Position numbers and translations under genes: made by a program
Part shown: one piece after another, positions 34,899-43,734 of the stretch
Layout of the letters: each line of letters starts with the position of its first letter
Numbering within the stretch: the first letter of the stretch is position 1
Assembly (NCBI RefSeq): GCF_007559425.1
Contig: NZ_VMHE01000006.1
Coordinates: 35,114-99,113, forward strand
Source of the DNA: Allobacillus salarius
GTDB taxonomy: Bacteria > Bacillota > Bacilli > Bacillales > Alkalibacillaceae
Direction: 5' to 3'
DNA: 64,000 nt
Notes under the pieces: model-generated
What the model was told of the DNA's origin: nothing
Database searches by the model: none
The model's input: only the letters and a program-made list of their open reading frames with translations

Positions 34899-36101
34899 TT
34901 GCCTGTTATTGAAGTAGATAATTTATCGAAAATATTTGGAAAGCGATCAAAAGAAGCTTTATCTTTATTGGATGAAGGTCTTTCCAAAGAGGAAATTTTA
35001 AAGAAAACAGGCTGTACGGTAGGTGTAAACCGTGCGAAATTCCAGGTGGAAGCTGGAGAAGTATTTGTTATCATGGGACTTTCAGGGAGTGGTAAATCAA
35101 CGCTCGTTCGTTTATTGAATCGCTTGATTAATCCAACTGCCGGAGATGTCTACGTTCATGACGATAACCTGTCAACTATGAACAAAGAACAATTGCGTCG
35201 TGTGCGTCGTGAAAAAATGAGTATGGTATTCCAGAAATTTGGTCTGTTCCCATTCCGTACTGTACTTGAAAACACTGTGTTTGGTATGGAAGTTCAAGGC
35301 ATGGATAAAGAAGAACGTGAGAAGAAAGCGACAGATGCACTTGAACTTGTTGGACTTGGCAGCTTTGCCCATCAGTATCCAAGCCAACTATCCGGTGGTA
35401 TGCAACAACGTGTTGGTCTAGCTAGAGCTCTAGCGAATGACCCGGAAATCTTGCTTATGGACGAAGCGTTTTCCGCTTTGGACCCATTAATTCGTAAAGA
35501 CATGCAAGATGAGCTTATGGACCTACAAGAAAAGATGCAGAAGACGATTATCTTTATCACCCACGATTTAGATGAAGCGTTACGTATTGGTGACCGAATT
35601 GCATTAATGAAAGACGGTTCCATTGTTCAGATTGGAACGCCGGAAGAAATCTTGATGAATCCAGCGAATGATTACGTAGAAAAATTCGTTGAAGATGTTG
35701 ACCGTTCGAAAGTTTTAACGGCTGAAAATATTATGATGCGTCCAGAAACGGTTGATTTTGATAAGCATGGACCACGCGTTGCGTTAGAAAGAATGCGTGA
35801 GCAAGGACTTTCCAGCATTTATGTCATTGACCGAACCCGTCAATTAAAAGGGTATGTCAATGCGGATGATGTATTGGAAGCTAGAAACAATCAAGTGACA
35901 AGTCTAAAAGAGATTATTAAAGATGATATGCCAACGGTTGAAATGGAAACCCCAGTTCAGGAAATTTTTGATATTATTCATGATGCTCCTGTACCTGTTG
36001 CGGTTACAGAAGAAGGCAAGCTACGTGGAATTATCGTACGTGGAACACTAATTGCCGCCTTGGCAAATGTGAACGGAAATGGGGTGGAAGACAATGCTTG
36101 A
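34899..36101 (+). CDS. opuAA: Glycine betaine ABC importer ATPase OpuAA
   Basis: 400 residues from TTG 34899, SD GAGAGGTG; a GTG at 34890 lies inside that SD. The ATPase half matches OpuAA/Pro[17 protein letters not shown], Walker [10 protein letters not shown], signature [15 protein letters not shown], Walker [14 protein letters not shown]-loop ITHDLDEA. Two CBS domains (about 275-390) follow, known in related transporters to sense ionic strength and gate activity. First gene of opuAA-AB-AC, for uptake of betaine as compatible solute. Confidence 0.95.
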   Translation: MPVIEVDNLSKIFGKRSKEALSLLDEGLSKEEILKKTGCTVGVNRAKFQVEAGEVFVIMGLSGSGKSTLVRLLNRLINPTAGDVYVHDDNLSTMNKEQLRRVRREKMSMVFQKFGLFPFRTVLENTVFGMEVQGMDKEEREKKATDALELVGLGSFAHQYPSQLSGGMQQRVGLARALANDPEILLMDEAFSALDPLIRKDMQDELMDLQEKMQKTIIFITHDLDEALRIGDRIALMKDGSIVQIGTPEEILMNPANDYVEKFVEDVDRSKVLTAENIMMRPETVDFDKHGPRVALERMREQGLSSIYVIDRTRQLKGYVNADDVLEARNNQVTSLKEIIKDDMPTVEMETPVQEIFDIIHDAPVPVAVTEEGKLRGIIVRGTLIAALANVNGNGVEDNA

Positions 36102-36936
36102 TTTTATTCCAAGTCTTCCAATTGCTTCATGGGTAGATGATGCTGTTAAATGGGTGACCAATACATTTGAATTCTTTTTCGATCCTGTTAAAGATCAATT
36201 CGGATGGTTATTGGATACGACAGCAGAATATTTATCCATGATTCCGCCAATTGTGATCATACTTCTAGTTGCTGTATTGGCATTTTTCATGAGTGGGAAA
36301 AAGTTTGGATTAGCAGCATTTACAATTATTGGATTGCTGTTTATTGAAAACCAAGAACTGTGGAGCGAGCTAATGTATACATTCACATTAGTGTTCTACT
36401 CTAGTTTATTAGCAGTGGTTATTGGTATCCCAGTCGGAATACTGATGTCTAAAAGTAATACGGCTGAAAGTATTATTCGTCCGATATTGGACTTTATGCA
36501 GACGATGCCTGCATTCGTTTATTTGATTCCAGCAGTAGCGTTCTTTGGAATTGGAATGGTACCTGGTGTATTTGCTTCGTTTATTTTCGCAACACCACCA
36601 GTTGTCCGTTTTACCAACTTGGGAATCCGCCAAGTTTCAACAGAGTTGGTTGAGGCATCAGATGCTTTTGGTGCAACAGGTCAGCAAAAGCTATTTAAAG
36701 TAGAACTACCAATGGCAAAACCTACCATTATGGCAGGTGTCAACCAAACGATTATGCTTTCATTGTCAATGGTCGTAATCGCATCAATGATCGGTGCATC
36801 AGGACTAGGAAGAAACGTACTATCTGCACTTCAGCGTGCGGAAGCAGGTGCTGGTTTCGTAGCCGGCTTTGCGATTGTTATTTTAGCGATTATTATTGAC
36901 CGTTTGACACAAAACTTGAATAAACCGAATCAGTAA
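36094..36936 (+). CDS. opuAB: Glycine betaine ABC importer permease OpuAB
   Basis: 280 residues from ATG 36094, overlapping opuAA by 8 bp with SD GGGGTGG inside the opuAA end; the longer frame from 36079 has no SD. Five to six helices after an amphipathic N-terminus. The permease-ATPase coupling motif [20 protein letters not shown] (EAA loop) and [21 protein letters not shown] match ProW/OpuAB. It dimerises as the membrane channel. Confidence 0.94.
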   Translation: MLDFIPSLPIASWVDDAVKWVTNTFEFFFDPVKDQFGWLLDTTAEYLSMIPPIVIILLVAVLAFFMSGKKFGLAAFTIIGLLFIENQELWSELMYTFTLVFYSSLLAVVIGIPVGILMSKSNTAESIIRPILDFMQTMPAFVYLIPAVAFFGIGMVPGVFASFIFATPPVVRFTNLGIRQVSTELVEASDAFGATGQQKLFKVELPMAKPTIMAGVNQTIMLSLSMVVIASMIGASGLGRNVLSALQRAEAGAGFVAGFAIVILAIIIDRLTQNLNKPNQ

Positions 36937-37036
36937 TGAACATGATTTTTAGTAAACTTTGTTTTAAAGAAGGGATTTACTTTCTCATCTTGGGAAAGAT
37001 CCAATATATTTATTATTAGTAAAGGGGAGTATTTAT

Positions 37037-37957
37037 ATGTTTAAAAACGTTGGAAAACGTTTTGCGTTTATCGCTGTTTTAGCATTGACGCTTATCGTCG
37101 CAGCGTGTGGCGGCTCAGATGGTGATAGCGAATCATCTGGAGATAACGGAGAATCAGAAGGTTCAAACGTAGGCGACGGTAAATCAATCGAGCTCGTTTA
37201 TGTTGAGTGGGATACAGAAATCGCTTCTACACATGTTGTAGGTAAAGTGTTGGAGGATTTAGGTTATGATGTAACACTAACTCCACTCGATAACGCTGTT
37301 ATGTGGCAATCTGTTGCAAACGGTGAATCTGATGCAATGGTAGCAGCTTGGTTACCAGGTACTCACGGTGATCTTTTTGAAGAGTATAAAGATCAGGTAG
37401 AAGATTTAGGTGCGAACTTTGAAGGAGCTAAAATCGGTGCAGTAGCTCCATCATACTTGGAAATTGACAGCCTTGAGCAGCTACCTGAAATTGCTGACCA
37501 AGTAGATTCTACAGTTACAGGAATTGAACCTGGAGCAGGTGTTGTTCAAGCGTCTGAAGAAGCAGTTGTAGAATATGGCGGAGACGATTGGGAAGTACAA
37601 ACGTCTTCAAGCGGTGCAATGGCAACAGCTCTTGGAGAAGCAATTAGCAATGAAGAGCCAATTATTGTAACTGGTTGGTCTCCTCACTGGAAATTTGCTG
37701 AATATGACTTGAAATACCTTGAAGATCCAAAAGAAATCTATGGTGGTGCTGAAGAAATTAAAACAATGGCACGCCAAGGACTTGAAGAAGACCTACCTAA
37801 CGCTTATAAAGTGCTAGATAACTTCTCTTGGAACGAAGAGCAGTTCAACAGCATCATGCTTGAAATCCATAATGGTACAGATCCTGCAGAAGCAGCAGCA
37901 ACTTTTGTAGAAGAAAACCAAGATCTTGTTGATGAGTGGACTGCAGACGTCGAGTAA
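37037..37957 (+). CDS. opuAC: Glycine betaine-binding lipoprotein OpuAC
   Basis: 306 residues, ATG 37037 with SD AAAGGGGAG. Signal helix and lipobox VAAC give a membrane-tethered lipoprotein; a Ser/Gly/Asp linker follows. Binding domain: VEWDTEIASTHVVG, NAVMWQSVANG, AAWLPGTH and TGWSPHWKF contain tryptophans positioned like the aromatic cage that holds the trimethylammonium group in OpuAC. The mature protein is very acidic. Closes the operon; a long stem terminator follows. Confidence 0.95.
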   Translation: MFKNVGKRFAFIAVLALTLIVAACGGSDGDSESSGDNGESEGSNVGDGKSIELVYVEWDTEIASTHVVGKVLEDLGYDVTLTPLDNAVMWQSVANGESDAMVAAWLPGTHGDLFEEYKDQVEDLGANFEGAKIGAVAPSYLEIDSLEQLPEIADQVDSTVTGIEPGAGVVQASEEAVVEYGGDDWEVQTSSSGAMATALGEAISNEEPIIVTGWSPHWKFAEYDLKYLEDPKEIYGGAEEIKTMARQGLEEDLPNAYKVLDNFSWNEEQFNSIMLEIHNGTDPAEAAATFVEENQDLVDEWTADVE

Positions 37958-37976
37958 TCGATTGTCTTATGGAGAA

Positions 37977-38014
37977 ACACGCATACTGGCATAGTGCTAG
38001 TATGCGTGTTTTTT
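37977..38014 (+). terminator. Terminator of opuA operon
   Basis: AACACGCATACT and AGTATGCGTGTT, 12-bp arms, then TTTTT. Confidence 0.9.
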
Positions 38015-38042
38015 AAAAAACATAGCTATCAGTTAAGCATAC

Positions 38043-38085
38043 AAAAAAGCCTCGACCTTTTGTGTTCAACACGGGTCGAGGCTTT
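38043..38085. terminator. Terminator of yhaH (bidirectional shape)
   Basis: AAAGCCTCGACC and GGTCGAGGCTTT, 12-bp perfect stem; minus-strand reading ends in TTTTTT, downstream of yhaH. Confidence 0.85.
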
Positions 38086-38106
38086 ACATAATCTTTCATG
38101 ATTCCA

Positions 38107-38484
38107 TTATCCTTTTGTATGATTTGATGAACTGTTCATTTTTTCTTCCAGCTCTTTAATACTCTCTTCAATTTGCATTAAATGATTTTGTAAGCTTTCT
38201 TGATGGGGTTCGATGGTGTCTTTCCAACTTTCCACAGAAACTTTTATATCTTGGGAAAGGTCTTTCATCAACGCAGCACCTTCACGAGAAGTTTTTGTGA
38301 TTTGCTCTTTCAATCTTTTACCGTCTTCTTGTAATTGATTTGCTAAATCTTTCAGTCGGGTACTTTGGTCTTTTACTTTCCCCCGAAACTCCTCACCAGA
38401 ATTCGGAGCGGTTAATAATGAGATCGAAGCGCCAACAACACTACCGACCACAACACCAAATACAAGCGATTTTCCGTTTACCAT
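38107..38484 (-). CDS. yhaH: YtxH-domain protein YhaH
   Basis: 125 residues, ATG at 38484 with SD GAAAGGGG. N-terminal membrane helix with small residues (GVVVGSVVGASISLLTAPNSG) followed by Gly-Glu-Glu is the YtxH-domain start; the remainder is an amphipathic helical, Lys/Glu-rich coiled coil. YhaH is a general-stress membrane-associated protein of unknown function in B. subtilis. Gene order yhaH-hit-ecsAB is kept. Confidence 0.85.
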   Translation of the reverse strand: MVNGKSLVFGVVVGSVVGASISLLTAPNSGEEFRGKVKDQSTRLKDLANQLQEDGKRLKEQITKTSREGAALMKDLSQDIKVSVESWKDTIEPHQESLQNHLMQIEESIKELEEKMNSSSNHTKG

Positions 38485-38604
38485 ATTATCTAACCCCTTT
38501 CTTTTCTCATTGTCATTATATCATTTTTCCCTATGTTGATTCGAAATAATCCTCAAGTTGTTCTGTAATGGTATCTTAAAAAAACTGTTTTTCCCATGAC
38601 TAAA

Positions 38605-38642
38605 AATGGCTACCAAGTTGAAACCAACTTGGTAGTCATTTT
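38605..38642 (-). terminator. Terminator of hit
   Basis: Minus strand: ATGACTACCAAGTT and AACTTGGTAGCCAT pair (one mismatch) with a 6-nt loop, then TTTTT. Confidence 0.85.
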
Positions 38643-38658
38643 GCATATCATGTGTAAT

Positions 38659-39078
38659 TTATAACGCCGAAGAAATCTTTTCTGCAAGCTGCTGTAGTTT
38701 TTCTGGTGTATAGTCATCACTATGCTGTTCCCAACTGACCTTTAAGCCGTCGTTTTCGTCAAACCGAGGTAAAAAGTGCAAATGAAAATGGAATACACTT
38801 TGATCAGCGAAAGAACCATTGTTGTTTACTAAATTCATGCCTTTCGGATTAAATGCTTCCTTAATGCCATTCGCAATCTTTGGTGCAACTTTAAATAATT
38901 CGGAGGCTGTTTTTTCATCCATTTCATAAATGTTTTCATAATGCTTTTTTGGAATTAATAAGACATGACCTTCCGTAACTTGTCCGATATCCATGAAAGC
39001 ATAAACGTTCTCATCTTCATAAACTTTTGCTGATGGTAGTTCGCCATCAATGATTTTACAAAAAATACAGTCAGACAT
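38659..39078 (-). CDS. hit: HIT-family nucleotide-binding hydrolase Hit
   Basis: 139 residues (B. subtilis Hit 145). The histidine triad HFHLHFLPR (HxHxH) near residue 98 is the catalytic motif; CxxC-type start DCIFCKIIDGE has two cysteines that may bind zinc as in HINT proteins. Hydrolyses nucleoside phosphoramidates or similar. ATG at 39078, SD AAGGAGG. Divergent from ecsA as in B. subtilis. Confidence 0.94.
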   Translation of the reverse strand: MSDCIFCKIIDGELPSAKVYEDENVYAFMDIGQVTEGHVLLIPKKHYENIYEMDEKTASELFKVAPKIANGIKEAFNPKGMNLVNNNGSFADQSVFHFHLHFLPRFDENDGLKVSWEQHSDDYTPEKLQQLAEKISSAL

Positions 39079-39222
39079 GAAACTCCTCCTTATTAATCAT
39101 CTAATTTAATTGTAGCGTAACTCAATGTCGAATGACAGGAGAAAAACACATATTTATCAAAAGTGTTTTATTTTTTGTTATGATAGTAAAAGATAGCTTG
39201 TGCGAAGAAGTGAGGGATCTAG

Positions 39223-39960
39223 TTGGAAGAATTATTGCGGATTGAAAACTTGGTCGGTGGTTACACAAGAGACGATGTATTGCACGGTCTGACCTTTCAT
39301 GTGAAAAAGGGTGAAGTTGTTGGGTTAATTGGCTTGAATGGTGCAGGAAAAAGTACCACCATTAAACACATTATTGGTTTGATGACACCTAAACAAGGCA
39401 GCATCGAAATAAATGGAAAAACAATTCATGATGATTTGGAAACGTATCGACGAGAGTTCGCCTACATACCTGAGATGCCGATGCTTTACGAAGAATTGAC
39501 ATTGGATGAGCACTTGCATTTAACAGGAATGGCTTACGGGTTAGATAAGAAAACATATGATGAGCGCGTTGGTTTCTTATTAAAGGAATTTCGCTTAGAG
39601 TCTAAGCGGAATTGGTTTCCGGTCCACTTTTCAAAAGGTATGCGTCAAAAAGTGATGATTATGTGCGCTTTTTTAGTCAAACCTTCGCTTTATATTGTGG
39701 ATGAGCCATTTGTCGGTTTGGATCCTTTAGGAATTCAGTCTTACTTAGACACAATGAATGAAATGAAGGAGCAGGGAGCGGGTGTCTTGATGTCGACACA
39801 TATATTGGCAACCGCTGAGCGTTATTGCGACCGTTTCATTATCTTGCACGATGGGAAAATCCGTGCAAAAGGTACGCTACGAGAATTGCAAGATGAGTTT
39901 AAGATGCCAGGTGCTAGTTTGGACGATCTCTATGTACGTTTAACGAGAGACGAGGGATAA
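39223..39960 (+). CDS. ecsA: ABC transporter ATP-binding protein EcsA
   Basis: 245 residues, TTG 39223. Walker A GLNGAGKST, signature HFSKGMRQKVMIM (SKGM instead of LSGGQ, as in EcsA), Walker B LYIVDEPFVGLD, and the EcsA stretch LMSTHILATAERYCDRFIILH. EcsAB affects protein secretion, competence and intramembrane proteolysis by RasP in B. subtilis, and is linked to peptide pheromone export in other Firmicutes. Followed 1 bp later by ecsB; no ecsC gene follows. Confidence 0.94.
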   Translation: MEELLRIENLVGGYTRDDVLHGLTFHVKKGEVVGLIGLNGAGKSTTIKHIIGLMTPKQGSIEINGKTIHDDLETYRREFAYIPEMPMLYEELTLDEHLHLTGMAYGLDKKTYDERVGFLLKEFRLESKRNWFPVHFSKGMRQKVMIMCAFLVKPSLYIVDEPFVGLDPLGIQSYLDTMNEMKEQGAGVLMSTHILATAERYCDRFIILHDGKIRAKGTLRELQDEFKMPGASLDDLYVRLTRDEG

Positions 39961-39961
39961 G

Positions 39962-41188
39962 ATGAACACCAATCAGTTATGGAAGGATCGATTCAATCAA
40001 CATATAAAAATGCTTAGCCGTTATCTGAAGCTCATGTTCAATGACCATTTAGCTTTTGCGCTAATTTTCTTTGTCGCCGCGTTTGCTTACTTTTATCAAC
40101 AATGGTTACAAACGGTTCCACAAAACTTTCCAGTCGAATGGATGGCGGCTATTATATTTGGTTTCCTCGTTACATTTAGTTCCGTCCGTACGTTTTTGAA
40201 ACAAGCGGATGAAGTGTTTTTATTGCCAATTGAAGATGCGATGAAACCATATATGAGAAATGCTTTTATTTATAGTTTGATCATCCAAGGTTATTGGTTA
40301 GCTCTCTTTTTATTTGCCTTAACGCCACTAATGATGACAGTCAAGGAAGATATATCAATTGGCCATGTACTAGGATTATTTGCATTTCTTGTCGTTTTAA
40401 AGATAGGCAACTTACTAGCAACCTGGTTTGCCCAAAAAACGCGGGATAACTCTTATCACTATGTTGATTACGGCGTACGTTTGGTGGTCAATACATTGTT
40501 TGTGTTTTTTGTTGTATCTGAGGTTTGGACGTTAGCGGCCCTGGCGGCAATTGTGTTTATAGGGATTATGTTCGTTCACTATACACAAGTCAATGTGAGA
40601 AATAGCTTCCCTTGGGACTTATTGATTGAGAGAGAGGAAGAAAAGCTTCAATTTTTCTATCGGATGGCTAATCTCTCAACGGATGTACCGAATTTAAAAC
40701 AGAAGCCGAAGAAGCGTCATTGGCTCGTTCGTCAAGTCACGAGTACACTATCTTTCAAACAAGAGCAAAGTTTCTTCTATTTGTATAGCATTACCTTTTT
40801 AAGAAGCCGTGATTATTTTGGCATGTACTTTCGTTTAATTCTTTTATCTATCTTTTTCGTGTACTGGATTCCATTGTTCTGGGGAAAAGTTTTCTTTAGT
40901 CTTTTATTGTTATTCGTCAGTGGATTTCAGTTCATAACGATTTATCATCATCATAAAGGGTTGGATTGGATTAAGTTGTATCCAGTACCTGAATCTGTGC
41001 GAAAAAAAGCAATCCATCAAATGATTTTATTGTTAATGATCATTCAAATTTTAGTGGTATTCCCTGTCTATATTTGGTTTGGGAACCTTGGTAATGCATT
41101 GATTTTTACGAGTTTGGCTATCGTATTAACGATTTTGTTTGAGACCTTTTATTTAAAAAATCGAATGAATCGAATGAGTGATTCTTAA
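39962..41188 (+). CDS. ecsB: ABC transporter permease EcsB
   Basis: 408 residues (B. subtilis EcsB 408). ATG 39962 directly after the ecsA stop with SD GAGGGATAAG. About eight helices in two blocks (residues 25-195 and 280-400), separated by a soluble loop. Together with EcsA it forms a membrane ABC complex. Because RasP activity depends on Ecs in B. subtilis, it may influence processing of RsgI encoded at 4494 (inference). Confidence 0.92.
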   Translation: MNTNQLWKDRFNQHIKMLSRYLKLMFNDHLAFALIFFVAAFAYFYQQWLQTVPQNFPVEWMAAIIFGFLVTFSSVRTFLKQADEVFLLPIEDAMKPYMRNAFIYSLIIQGYWLALFLFALTPLMMTVKEDISIGHVLGLFAFLVVLKIGNLLATWFAQKTRDNSYHYVDYGVRLVVNTLFVFFVVSEVWTLAALAAIVFIGIMFVHYTQVNVRNSFPWDLLIEREEEKLQFFYRMANLSTDVPNLKQKPKKRHWLVRQVTSTLSFKQEQSFFYLYSITFLRSRDYFGMYFRLILLSIFFVYWIPLFWGKVFFSLLLLFVSGFQFITIYHHHKGLDWIKLYPVPESVRKKAIHQMILLLMIIQILVVFPVYIWFGNLGNALIFTSLAIVLTILFETFYLKNRMNRMSDS

Positions 41189-41192
41189 ATGA

Positions 41193-41236
41193 AACTGCAA
41201 ACGTGTCGTCAGAGGATGGCCGTTTGCGGTTTTTTG
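41193..41236 (+). terminator. Terminator of ecsAB
   Basis: AACTGCAAACG and CGTTTGCGGTT pair around a 17-nt loop (one G-T pair), then TTTTTG. Confidence 0.8.
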
Positions 41237-41389
41237 ATTTCTGACCGATGCGTGCTAATTTTTGTTCTGCATCTTCTCTTTTGAAAAATTTAATTGGTGG
41301 AACCTCTATCCAGTTTGTCCGCCCATGATTTGGGGAAGGCAATTAAACAACTTAGAGATTTAGCAAATTTTCTCGTTGGGGGTTCATCG

Positions 41390-42637
41390 ATGAATAAAAA
41401 GACAAAATCTTTCAGGGATCGCTTGAAAGAAAAAGCGAAAGCAATAGGACCAGGAGCGCTCATTGCAGCATCTTTTATAGGTCCTGGGACTGTTTCAACA
41501 GCGACTGAAGCAGGAGCTTCCTTTGGTTTTGCATTAATCTGGGCAATTGTATTTTCAATAATTACAACGATATTCTTACAAGAGATGGCTGCCCGACTCG
41601 GTGTTGTTACAGGGCACGGTCTTGGAGAAGCCATACGCGATCAATTTGAGAAACCAATACTTAAATACAGCATGGTTATCGTAATAAGTTTTTCTATCGG
41701 TGTCGGCTGTGCAGCTTACTTAGCAGGTGATCTGACGGGTGGTGCGTTAGGCATCTCGATGATGACCGGAATTCCTCAAAATTATATTGCGCCTGTGATT
41801 GGCGTCATTATTTTAATACTTGGTTTGACTGGTAGTTATAAGCGTTTTGAAAAAATATTAATTTCGCTGATTGCCATCATGAGTGTGACTTTCTTGACGA
41901 CAATGATTGTCATCCAACCGAATCTGTCAGAAGTGTTTCAAGGGGCGTTTGTTCCATCCATCCCATCTGGGTCGATTGTGGTGATTGTGGCTTTAATTGG
42001 TACGACGGTTGTGCCTTATAATCTTTTCATGCACGCTTCTAGTGCGAAGGAAAAATGGGGAAGTCCTGCCGACTTAAAAAAAGCCAGATGGGACATTATA
42101 TTAACGATCACCATCGGAGGTTTAATTACGATTGCGATTATGGTTACAGCCGGTGCAATCATCCGAGGTACAGAAAAAGCCGGAATTGAAGCATTAGCGT
42201 TGGCTTTAGAGCCATCTCTCGGTGGCTGGGCCAGTGTTTTCATAAGCATTGGAATGCTGGCTGCAGGTTTTTCTTCTGCAATGGCTTCTCCACTTGGAGC
42301 CGCTTATACGATTGGTGGCTTGACGAAATGGGGGACAAGCTTTGATCGTTGGCAGTTCAAAGCAATATTTTGTGTCGTAATTAGTATTGGGATTATCACT
42401 TCAGCTATCGGATTTGAACCGATGCAATTGATACTTACTGCACAAGCTTTAAATGGTTTAATTTTACCGATTATCGCAATTTCGCTTCTCATTGTGATGA
42501 ATAACAAAAACGTTATGGGTAAGTACGTCAACTCGTTAAAGTTAAATCTGATTGGTGGAGTAATTGTCGTCATCGTCAGTGGACTAGGAATTTACAGTTT
42601 GGTTGATGCAGTATCATCATTTATGGATGCTGTTTAA
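41390..42637 (+). CDS. NRAMP-fold divalent metal transporter homolog with altered metal site
   Basis: 415 residues from ATG 41390 (SD GGGGG at 41377-41382 region); the in-frame extension to TTG 41294 has no SD. About eleven helices in the LeuT/NRAMP order. In true NRAMPs TM1 has DPGN and TM6 MPHN; here the matching parts are GPGTVSTATEAG and VPYNLFMH, so the TM1 Asp and Asn and the TM6 Met that bind Mn/Fe are Gly, Thr and Val. This subgroup is common in Firmicutes and its substrate is not established; Mn/Fe uptake is doubtful. Occupies the place where ecsC lies in B. subtilis. Confidence 0.8.
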   Translation: MNKKTKSFRDRLKEKAKAIGPGALIAASFIGPGTVSTATEAGASFGFALIWAIVFSIITTIFLQEMAARLGVVTGHGLGEAIRDQFEKPILKYSMVIVISFSIGVGCAAYLAGDLTGGALGISMMTGIPQNYIAPVIGVIILILGLTGSYKRFEKILISLIAIMSVTFLTTMIVIQPNLSEVFQGAFVPSIPSGSIVVIVALIGTTVVPYNLFMHASSAKEKWGSPADLKKARWDIILTITIGGLITIAIMVTAGAIIRGTEKAGIEALALALEPSLGGWASVFISIGMLAAGFSSAMASPLGAAYTIGGLTKWGTSFDRWQFKAIFCVVISIGIITSAIGFEPMQLILTAQALNGLILPIIAISLLIVMNNKNVMGKYVNSLKLNLIGGVIVVIVSGLGIYSLVDAVSSFMDAV

Positions 42638-42660
42638 TGAACACACTCAACAAATAACTG

Positions 42661-42701
42661 AAAATGCACACTTACAGAACGATGTAGGTGTGCATTTTTT
42701 T
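42661..42701 (+). terminator. Terminator after NRAMP-like gene
   Basis: AAAATGCACAC and GTGTGCATTTT with inner TACA/TGTA, then T run. Confidence 0.88.
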
Positions 42702-42743
42702 ATGCAAAACATTTTGATCCTTTAATGCGTTCTTATACGGAAG

Positions 42744-42772
42744 TTCACAAACTGACCGTTTAGTGATAAAAT
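42744..42772 (+). promoter_or_regulatory. Sigma-A promoter for yitT-family gene
   Basis: TTCACA (42744-42749), 17-bp spacer, extended -10 TGATAAAAT (42764-42772). Confidence 0.65.
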
Positions 42773-42806
42773 CGTCAAGGTTTCGTAAAAAGGGAGCAGG
42801 ATAGAA

Positions 42807-43664
42807 ATGATCGAGCGAAAAAGAAGAACAACCTCAAAAAATTATTTAGAACAAATTATTTATGTCATTATAGGTTCACTTATCGTCTCATTTGCTTATA
42901 ATGGTTTTTTATTGCCGAACTATATTGCTGCTGGTGGCGTTAGTGGAATCAGTACAATTACAGAAGCGCTATTTGATTTAGAACCCGCTTATGTAATTTG
43001 GGGCATTAATATTCCGATTCTTATCACTTCCTATTTTTTATTGGGAAGAGCCGCTACATTCCGTTCAATCGTTGGCTCATTGGTACTGCCTTTTTTCGTA
43101 TTTTTGTCTAGAAATATTGAGCCATTTACAACAGATCCACTTTTAGCAGGCCTTTTTGGGGGGTTAGGTGTTGGTATTGGTTTAGGTATTGTGTTTTTAG
43201 GTGATGCATCGACGGGGGGAACATCGTTGATTGCTCAGTTCATTCACAAATATACGAACCTATCACTTGGTGCAAGTCTAGCAATCATTGATGGGTTAAT
43301 TGTCATTACAGCTATGATCGTATTTGATATTGAACTCGGTTTATATGCATTGATTGGACTTTACTTAACGAGCAAGTCTATTGATCTTATTCAAACAGGC
43401 TTTAGCCGGTCGAAGGCTACATTTATTATTTCCGATGAATATTTGGATGTTCAAGAAGCGATTTACACGCGTGTTGATCGTGGAGTGACACGAATCACTG
43501 CACAAGGTGGTTTTACGGAGGATCATCGACCGATTTTAATGTGTGTCGTGAATCATAATGAAATTGCTGCGTTAAAGCGTACGATTAAAGCTGTTGACCC
43601 AAAAGCTTTTGTCATTGTAATGGATTCTTCAGAAGTATTAGGTCAAGGATTTCAAGTTGAATAA
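42807..43664 (+). CDS. YitT-family (DUF161/DUF2179) membrane protein
   Basis: 285 residues, ATG 42807 with SD GGGAGCAGG. Five helices in residues 15-195 with the YitT motif PNYIAAGGVSGISTI and GGTSLIAQFIHK; the C-terminal soluble DUF2179 domain (about 205-282) contains VDRGVTRITAQGGFT and the LMCVVNHNEI strand. Bacilli carry several YitT paralogs of unknown function (transport suspected), so no individual name is given. Monocistronic with own promoter and terminator. Confidence 0.88.
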   Translation: MIERKRRTTSKNYLEQIIYVIIGSLIVSFAYNGFLLPNYIAAGGVSGISTITEALFDLEPAYVIWGINIPILITSYFLLGRAATFRSIVGSLVLPFFVFLSRNIEPFTTDPLLAGLFGGLGVGIGLGIVFLGDASTGGTSLIAQFIHKYTNLSLGASLAIIDGLIVITAMIVFDIELGLYALIGLYLTSKSIDLIQTGFSRSKATFIISDEYLDVQEAIYTRVDRGVTRITAQGGFTEDHRPILMCVVNHNEIAALKRTIKAVDPKAFVIVMDSSEVLGQGFQVE

Positions 43665-43677
43665 TGGATAAGTAGAA

Positions 43678-43722
43678 AAATAGACGCGGACAAAGATCAG
43701 AAATCTTCGTTCGCGTCTATTT
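43678..43722. terminator. Bidirectional terminator between yitT-family gene and yhaA
   Basis: AAATAGACGCG and CGCGTCTATTT, 11-bp arms, inner AAGAT/ATCTT; between convergent genes. Confidence 0.85.
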
Positions 43723-43734
43723 TAATAGTAAGGT

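Noticed and set aside
41118..41342. Minus-strand frame of 74 codons between ecsB and the NRAMP-like gene
   Set aside because: It runs through the ecsAB terminator and the ecsB 3' end and has no convincing SD.
41294..41389. N-terminal extension of the NRAMP-like protein from TTG 41294
   Set aside because: No SD at 41294, while ATG 41390 has a good SD and starts just before the first helix as in the family.
41189..41389. Remnant of ecsC after ecsB
   Set aside because: No translated segment resembling EcsC was seen in any frame of this gap.
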